From contig NZ_JAJDNA010000030.1 of NCBI RefSeq assembly GCF_022340925.1, positions 1-64,000 of the forward strand: a DNA stretch of 64,000 nucleotides, read 5' to 3'. This DNA is from Thiocapsa sp. (GTDB lineage: Bacteria; Pseudomonadota; Gammaproteobacteria; Chromatiales; Chromatiaceae). The translations under genes and the position numbers were made by a program. The notes beneath the pieces were generated by a model. That model was not told where the DNA came from, made no database searches, and saw nothing but the letters and a program-made list of their open reading frames with translations. Shown one piece after another: positions 58,768 to 64,000 of the stretch; the first letter of the stretch is position 1, and each line of letters starts with the position of its first letter.

Positions 58768-59760
58768 TCATCCGTCGAACCCCGCCAGCACCGCCCGAGT
58801 CTCGGCGGCCGAGATCCGAGGACCGATGCTCGTCACCAGCTTTGCTGCGGCAGCCGAGGCCAGGTTGCCGGCGCGCGTGAAACCCCAGCCCTGGCTGAGT
58901 CCGTAAAGGAAGGCGCCGGCAAACATATCCCCGGCCCCAACGGTATCCACCGCCTGGACCTTGACCGGCGCGATCTCGAGCAGGGTGTCTCCGTCCCAGA
59001 CCAGGGCGCCTTTGGGGCCGCGGGTGATCGCGAATGTCCGGCTGATCGTCTTGAGATAGTCCACCGCGACGTCGAGGTCGTCGCTCCCGGCCATGCCCAT
59101 CGCCTCGAGCTCGTTGGCAAACAGCAGGTCCACGCCGGATCCGATCATCTCAAGCAGACCAGACTTGAAGAATTTCACCATGTTGGGATCCGACAGCGAG
59201 ATAGCGGTCTTGACGCCGGCCGCATCCGCGATCCCTTTGGCAGCGATCGACGCCTCACGCGCCGCATCCGAGGTGACCAGATAACCTTCCGTGTAGAACC
59301 AATCCGAGTCGCGGAGGGCGTCCGCCACCAGCTCCCGGGTGGACAACTCCCCGCTCACGCCGAGGAAGGTGCACATGGTCCGGTCACTGTCCGGGGTCAC
59401 GAGCACGACGCAGCGACCGGTATGACCCTGGCCCTTCTCGGTATGGTTGTTGGTGTCAACGCCACCCCTGGTCAGGTCATCCATGTAGAAGTGACCCAGT
59501 TCGTCATCGGCGACCTTGCAGGAATAGAATCCCCGCGCGCCGAGCTGGCTCAAGGCAATGATCGAATTGGCTGCGGAACCGCCGGACCCCCGCTGATGCC
59601 GATGGCGCTCCAGATGTGCCATGATCGCAAGCTGCTGCTTCTCGTCGACGAGCGTCATGACACCCTTGTCGATCCCGAGGACGCCGAGATCCGAAACGTC
59701 CACCTCATATTCCATGTCAACCAGCGCATTGCCGATGCCGTAGACCTGGTATCTCGCCAT
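58768..59760 (-). CDS. PfkB-family adenosine kinase
   Basis: A 330-residue sugar kinase: MARYQVYGIGNALVDMEYEV at the start, SGGSAANSIIALSQLG (the first PfkB signature), and QAVDTVGAGDMFAGAFLYGL (the second signature with the catalytic Asp). The family match is to the proteobacterial adenosine kinase group. It would return adenosine to AMP, for example after methylation cycles. No other nucleoside gene is nearby; tsaB is 31 bases downstream. Confidence 0.85.
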   Translation of the reverse strand: MARYQVYGIGNALVDMEYEVDVSDLGVLGIDKGVMTLVDEKQQLAIMAHLERHRHQRGSGGSAANSIIALSQLGARGFYSCKVADDELGHFYMDDLTRGGVDTNNHTEKGQGHTGRCVVLVTPDSDRTMCTFLGVSGELSTRELVADALRDSDWFYTEGYLVTSDAAREASIAAKGIADAAGVKTAISLSDPNMVKFFKSGLLEMIGSGVDLLFANELEAMGMAGSDDLDVAVDYLKTISRTFAITRGPKGALVWDGDTLLEIAPVKVQAVDTVGAGDMFAGAFLYGLSQGWGFTRAGNLASAAAAKLVTSIGPRISAAETRAVLAGFDG

Positions 59761-59926
59761 CTACTCCTCCCATATCGCTCCGAAACCCATAGTCTATACC
59801 GAGACAGCCGGATGGTTCGCAGCCGTAAGGGAACAGCGGTGAGGTGAGGCTGATTTCTCGGCGATCCAGGCGAAACCTCGGCACCGGGCATCCCGCCCCG
59901 AACGGGAGGCGCGCAGACCGCGCGGA

Positions 59927-62269
59927 TCAGGGGCTCGGCCATCCGTCGGCGCGGTGTGTCCAGAACCGTCCCGCACGGACCCGCCACACCGAAGGTCCGG
60001 ACACGGAGCCATCGGGATTGAGTCGCAGCTCGACCGCGCCGACCAGGCCGGTGTCGAGCGCGGGGGTGCCACGCAGGGCGACCCGCTCGCGGACCTCAGC
60101 AACCGGGAAGCCGAACTGATTGGCATAGCCGGACGCGAACAGGACGAGCTGCGGCGAGACGGCCTCCAAGAAATCTGGGTGCGTCGAAGTGGCGCTCCCG
60201 TGGTGGCCGGCGACCAGGATGTCGCTGGCGATCGCATCGCCGAGCGTCCGCGCGAGCCGGCGCTCCGCCCCGCCCTCGATGTCGCCCGTCAATAGGATCG
60301 AGCGGCCACCGGCCTCGACGCGCAGGACACAGGAAGCGTTGTTGCCGCGGAGACCCGCCTGCGGCGGATGAAGAAAACGAAACGAGACACCGGACCACTC
60401 CCACTGCTCTCCGGCGCGGCAGGGCTCCGCGCCGGGCAGGTCCAGGTGCTCCGGTTCCCCGCTATCGATGCGACGGATGGTGACCTGCTCGGCCAACCCA
60501 ACCAGCCCACCCGCATGATCGCGGTCGGCGTGGCTGATCACCAGACGCTCGACCTGCCGCACACCCTGCGCCGCGAGAAAGGGCGCCACCACGGCGCTGC
60601 CCGTGTCGAAGCCGCTGGGATAGCCTGGACCGGTATCATAGACCAGGGTGCCCTCCTGGGTGCGGACTACCGCGGCCAAGCCGAGGCCGACATCCAGCAG
60701 GGTGAACCAGACCTCGCCGTGCCCTGGCTCGGGAGGACGCAGCAGCAGCAGGGGCAAAAGGAAGACACTGCCCAGCCAGCGTCCCGGCAACCCGCGCGGG
60801 GCCAAGAGAAGCAACGCGCCTGCAGCGGCGGCGGGCCAGACCCAGGTCGGTCGCTGTGGAAACGTGGCGGCGGCCCAGGGCAGCTCGGAAAGCCAGGCGA
60901 GTCCGTCCAGACACCAGCCCAGAAGCAACGCGGTCCACTGCAAGGGGATTGCGAATCCCGCGATGAGGGTGAGCAGACTCGAGACCAGGACCAACGGCAG
61001 CAGGACCAGACTGAACAGAGGCACGGCGAGCAGGTTCACCAGCGGGGCGATGAGGGAGGCGCGCCCGAACAGAAGCAGCAGGAGCGGCAGCAACCCGATG
61101 GCCACCGCCCATTGGGCGCGACCCCAGTGTGTCCAGCTGTGGCGACTCGGCAGTCGGTGGCCCAGGCTCAGCAGCAGCACCGCCGCCGCCCCGAACGACA
61201 GCCAGAACCCGGCGGACAGGACCGCGCCCGGGTCGATCAGCAGGACACCCGCCAGCGCCAGGGTCAAGGCGTGATAGGGTCGGAGCGTGCGCTGCCAAAA
61301 GAGGGCCGCGAGCACGACCGCGACCATGATCAGGGCACGTTGCGTCGAGACCGCAAAACCCGCCAACCCCGCGTAGCCGAGGCCGGCCAGCAGACCGGCA
61401 ACGGCCGCCGCACGCGGCGCGGCGAGCGCACCCGTGAGGCGCCGGCTCCGTGACCAGAGCCAGCGCACCAGGAAGAAGACTCCGCCGGCAGCGAGCCCGA
61501 TATGCAGGCCGGAGATCGCGACCAGATGACTGGTGCCGGTGCGCGTCAGCACCTGCCAGTCGTCCGGGCTGAAAGCGGAGCGCTCGCCGATCACCAGTGC
61601 CCGCACCAAGGCCGACGCAGGCGCATCGGTCAACACCCGGTCAAGATGTCCGGCAATTCCCTCCCGCCAGCGGTCGAGCCAATAGGGACCGGCGCCGGCG
61701 TCCAGTCGCTCCGGGGGGCTGCCGCGCCGCACGCTGCCCGTCGCCTTCACACCTTGCTCGAACAGCCAGCGTTCGAAATCGAAGGTCCCTGGATTGGCAA
61801 GGCCATGCCTGGGCTTGAGCCGCACGGGCAAGCGCCAGCGCTCGCCCGCCCGCAGCCGGGGTGCATCATCATACCAAGCCAGCCGAGCCAGGCCATGGAA
61901 AGGCACGGGCTCGTCGTCGCGCCAAGTCTTCTCGACAGAAAACAGGAAACGCCGCGCGATGTCCGCCTGCGCAGGGATTGAAGCGATCCGTCCTTCAACG
62001 ATCAACGGCGCCCGTGCCAGCTCATCCGGAAAGGGCGCGCAGAGGATCACACAGGCTTGGATCTGCGCCCAGAAGGCACCGAGCAACACCCAGAAGGGGA
62101 GCCGCGCCCAATCCTGCCGCCAGGCCGCGAGAGCCGCGATTGACATGCCCAATGCGCCCCACCAGAGTGGCGGCATCCGGGGCAGAAGATGAAAAACGGC
62201 GACCCCAGCGGCGAATGAAAGACCAGCCCCGGCCAGTGTCGAGATACGCGGGAGGGACGGCATCAACAA
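59927..62269 (-). CDS. comEC: DNA uptake channel protein ComEC/Rec2
   Basis: A 780-residue polytopic protein. The N-terminal soluble part (DUF4131, VEGRIASIPAQADIARRFLFSVEK...) is followed by a competence domain (ERSAFSPDDWQVLTRTGTSHLVAISGLHIGLAAG, the HLxAISGLH motif) and a metallo-beta-lactamase-like C-terminal domain (LLDVGLGLAAVVRTQEGTLVYDTGPG and VISHADRDHAGGL). It forms the inner-membrane channel for imported single-stranded DNA, with the C-terminal domain as a probable nuclease. It is divergent from the DUF2062 gene. Confidence 0.93.
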   Translation of the reverse strand: MLMPSLPRISTLAGAGLSFAAGVAVFHLLPRMPPLWWGALGMSIAALAAWRQDWARLPFWVLLGAFWAQIQACVILCAPFPDELARAPLIVEGRIASIPAQADIARRFLFSVEKTWRDDEPVPFHGLARLAWYDDAPRLRAGERWRLPVRLKPRHGLANPGTFDFERWLFEQGVKATGSVRRGSPPERLDAGAGPYWLDRWREGIAGHLDRVLTDAPASALVRALVIGERSAFSPDDWQVLTRTGTSHLVAISGLHIGLAAGGVFFLVRWLWSRSRRLTGALAAPRAAAVAGLLAGLGYAGLAGFAVSTQRALIMVAVVLAALFWQRTLRPYHALTLALAGVLLIDPGAVLSAGFWLSFGAAAVLLLSLGHRLPSRHSWTHWGRAQWAVAIGLLPLLLLLFGRASLIAPLVNLLAVPLFSLVLLPLVLVSSLLTLIAGFAIPLQWTALLLGWCLDGLAWLSELPWAAATFPQRPTWVWPAAAAGALLLLAPRGLPGRWLGSVFLLPLLLLRPPEPGHGEVWFTLLDVGLGLAAVVRTQEGTLVYDTGPGYPSGFDTGSAVVAPFLAAQGVRQVERLVISHADRDHAGGLVGLAEQVTIRRIDSGEPEHLDLPGAEPCRAGEQWEWSGVSFRFLHPPQAGLRGNNASCVLRVEAGGRSILLTGDIEGGAERRLARTLGDAIASDILVAGHHGSATSTHPDFLEAVSPQLVLFASGYANQFGFPVAEVRERVALRGTPALDTGLVGAVELRLNPDGSVSGPSVWRVRAGRFWTHRADGWPSP

Positions 62270-62359
62270 GATGTCCGGGCGTTCCAGTCAGCGCATGTCG
62301 GCCACCCGCCGCCGGGCCGACCGATCCATCTGGCAGGGAGTGCTCTATACTTCAGGCCT

Positions 62360-62944
62360 TTGCCCTGGCGTAAGACCCCCCGGACTTGCGGCGTGAAACG
62401 ATGGCTGAAGCGAATCCTGCCCGCCCCTGGGGTCATCCTGGCAAACCGCCAGCTCGGGGTCTTCGGCAAGCTGCTGCACGACCCAAACCTCTGGCATCTG
62501 AATCGACACTCGGTCTCGGGGGCCGTCGCCGTCGGCTTGTTCGTGGCGTTCCTGCCGCCACTGGGCCAATCGCTGGTCGCCGCCGGCGCGGCCATTTTCT
62601 TCCGCGTCAACCTCCCGATCGCGGTCTTGACGACCTGGGTATCCAATCCCGTGACCATCCCACCCATGTTCTATTTTGCCTATAGTCTGGGCTGCTGGCT
62701 GGTCGGCATCGAACCCCGGGGGTTCAAGCTCGACTTCTGGATGGACTGGCACAACTGGCTCGCGGTCATGTGGCCACTGGCGCTCGGCAGTCTGGTCTGC
62801 GCGGCCGTTTCCGCGACCCTGGGGTACCTGATGATTCAGATGCTCTGGCGCTGGCGACTGACTCGTCTGATCCGGGCGCGCCAGGCGCGCTATCGCGCGA
62901 CGGCGTCCCGAGACAGTCGACCGTCGTCCAAGCGCCAAGTGTGA
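62360..62944 (+). CDS. DUF2062 membrane protein
   Basis: A 194-residue protein with an N-terminal basic segment ([25 protein letters not shown]) and four hydrophobic helices: [54 protein letters not shown] (the DUF2062 motif), [25 protein letters not shown]. It is a common neighbour of lolD and comEC in gammaproteobacteria. Function unknown. The last 55 bases overlap the convergent lolD end. Confidence 0.88.
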   Translation: MPWRKTPRTCGVKRWLKRILPAPGVILANRQLGVFGKLLHDPNLWHLNRHSVSGAVAVGLFVAFLPPLGQSLVAAGAAIFFRVNLPIAVLTTWVSNPVTIPPMFYFAYSLGCWLVGIEPRGFKLDFWMDWHNWLAVMWPLALGSLVCAAVSATLGYLMIQMLWRWRLTRLIRARQARYRATASRDSRPSSKRQV

Positions 62945-63588
62945 TCCATCCGCCCGGCCAGGTCCTGATCGTGGGTGACGATTACGAGACTGGTCCCGAA
63001 GGCGTGATTCAGCTCGAGCATTAACTCGAAGACACGGGCCGCGGTGCTGCGATCGAGATTGCCGGTCGGCTCGTCCGCCAACAGACAGGCCGGATGGGTC
63101 ACCAGCGCCCGCGCCACCGCCGCCCGCTGTCGCTCGCCCCCCGACAGCTCACCCGGCTTGTGCTGTCCCCGATGCCCGAGACCGACGCGATCCAGCAGGT
63201 CGACTGCCCGTTCGCGTGCCTCGGACGGAGCGACACCGCCGATCAGGAGCGGCATCGCCACGTTTTCCAGCGCGGTGAACTCGGCCAGTAGATGATGAAA
63301 CTGATAGACGAAACCGAGGTGCCGATTGCGCAGCAGACCCCGTCGGACCTCGGAGAGCGCGCCGACCTCCCGGCCCATCCAGCGGATCACCCCGCCGCTC
63401 GGCCGTTCCAGACCGCCGACACAGTGCAGCAAGGTACTCTTACCTGACCCCGAGGCTCCCACGATCGCGATCCGCTCGCCCGCAGCGACCCTGAAATCGA
63501 CACCACGCAGCACCTCGACCTCGAGGGGTCCCTGGCGGAAGGTCTTGGCGAGCCCGTTGACCTCGAGCACCGGCGTCGCCTCACTCAT
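62890..63588 (-). CDS. lolD: Lipoprotein-releasing ATPase LolD
   Basis: A 232-residue ABC ATPase: Walker [10 protein letters not shown] (about 42-50), signature [20 protein letters not shown] and Walker [12 protein letters not shown], then VTHDQDL. The LolD-specific stretch [25 protein letters not shown] is present. It powers release of outer-membrane lipoproteins to LolA together with LolC/E, whose gene lies 6 bases upstream. The 3' end converges on DUF2062. Confidence 0.95.
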   Translation of the reverse strand: MSEATPVLEVNGLAKTFRQGPLEVEVLRGVDFRVAAGERIAIVGASGSGKSTLLHCVGGLERPSGGVIRWMGREVGALSEVRRGLLRNRHLGFVYQFHHLLAEFTALENVAMPLLIGGVAPSEARERAVDLLDRVGLGHRGQHKPGELSGGERQRAAVARALVTHPACLLADEPTGNLDRSTAARVFELMLELNHAFGTSLVIVTHDQDLAGRMDHTWRLDDGRLSRDAVAR

Positions 63589-63594
63589 CGGCGG

Positions 63595-64000
63595 TCACTC
63601 ATAGCGCAGCGCCTCCGCCGGTTGGGTGCCGGCCGCCCGCCAAGCGGGATAGAGGGTCGCAAGCACCGACATCAGGAAGGCGGCGCCTCCCACGAGGAGC
63701 ACGTCGGAGAGATGGACATCGGATGGCAGCTCACTGATATAGTAGATGCTGGGGTCGAGGAAATGGACGCCGAAGAGGCCCTCGATCCCCGCGACCACGG
63801 GCTCGACATTAAACGCCAGGATCACCCCGGCGACCATGCCGATCAGGGTCCCGACCAACCCGATGGCGGTCCCCTGAACCATGAAGATCCCCATGATGCG
63901 CCCGGGTGACGCGCCCAGGGTGCGCAGCACCGCGATATCTGACTGTTTGTCGGTAACCACCATGACGAGCGTGGAGACGATATTGAAGGCGGCCACGGCA
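63595..64000 (-). CDS. Lipoprotein-releasing permease LolC/E, C-terminal part, cut by the window edge
   Basis: The last 133 residues of a FtsX-type permease are visible: MAAFNIVSTLVMVVTDKQSDIAVLRTLGASPGRIMGIFMVQGTAIGLVGTLIGMVAGVILAFNVEPVVAGIEGLFGVHFLDPSIYYISELPSDVHLSDVLLVGGAAFLMSVLATLYPAWRAAGTQPAEALRYE. This is the MacB/LolC/E C-terminal pattern with the ending P-A-E-A-L-R-Y-E. It continues beyond base 64000. Adjacent lolD makes it a Lol subunit; LolC, LolE or a fused LolF-type cannot be distinguished from this part. Confidence 0.92.
   Translation of the reverse strand, partial: AVAAFNIVSTLVMVVTDKQSDIAVLRTLGASPGRIMGIFMVQGTAIGLVGTLIGMVAGVILAFNVEPVVAGIEGLFGVHFLDPSIYYISELPSDVHLSDVLLVGGAAFLMSVLATLYPAWRAAGTQPAEALRYE

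Noticed and set aside
1-64000. CRISPR array or tRNA/rRNA genes
   Set aside because: No regularly spaced direct repeats and no sequence with a tRNA T-loop (GTTCRAN) plus acceptor stem was seen on reading; structured parts at 200-730 belong to the intron.

Overview
The window is a 64-kb piece of a high-GC gammaproteobacterial chromosome. The closest fit is a purple sulfur bacterium (Chromatiales/Chromatiaceae). The main reason is a complete soeABC set (cytoplasmic sulfite-oxidizing molybdoenzyme) among standard gammaproteobacterial gene orders: rpsF-rpsR-DUF2232-rplI-dnaB, xerD/yajQ/dsbC and lolC(E)-lolD/comEC/exbBD-msbA-lpxK-kdsB. No photosynthesis genes lie in the window, so the lineage is an inference.

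Region 1 (1-5279) is an accessory island, read mainly on the minus strand. At the left edge lies the 5' part of a group II intron with a frameshifted reverse transcriptase, then a transposase N-terminal fragment, then a decayed chromosomal integron. The integron has an intI-type integrase on the plus strand (two frameshifts and a truncation), a perfect CTGT-N8-ACAG LexA box upstream of it, and leftward-reading cassettes separated by three recognisable attC sites. The cassettes carry brnT/brnA, a ruined Sll1717-type P-loop ATPase gene containing a block of five perfect hairpins, hicA/hicB with a stop codon inside hicA, and a small Cys-motif protein.

Region 2 (5293-32623) is core genome: replication (dnaB), ribosomal proteins (bL9, bS18, bS6), a J-domain/VWA pair, a DinG/YoaA-type helicase, PBP1b with a TPR lipoprotein, a YadGH-type exporter, a TSUP anion exporter, an orphan ParA ATPase with a tiny overlapping partner, mutS, a PP2C phosphatase, dsbC, yajQ, xerD, ogt, a YcgN-type Cys-cluster protein, a ChaN-PDZ protein and an M1-like metallopeptidase.

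Region 3 (32871-49245) is energy and sulfur metabolism: soeABC, metA with an upstream P-loop protein, uup, and then a cluster on the plus strand. That cluster is an FNR-like regulator, a SLAC1/TehA-type anion channel, an unknown protein, a NifX/NifB-like cofactor-binding protein and cytochrome bd oxidase cydABX. The regulator has the FNR-type recognition helix (E-x-x-S-R), and two TTGA-N6-TCAA-like sites lie in front of the channel gene and the unknown gene. This suggests a local redox regulon.

Region 4 (49503-64000) is envelope biogenesis and housekeeping: a small lipoprotein, an orphan strong terminator (possible sRNA), kdsB-lpxK-msbA-exbD-exbB, a DUF455 ferritin-like protein with a MOFRL glycerate kinase, tsaB, a PfkB adenosine kinase, comEC, a DUF2062 protein, lolD and the C-terminal end of lolC/E at the right edge.
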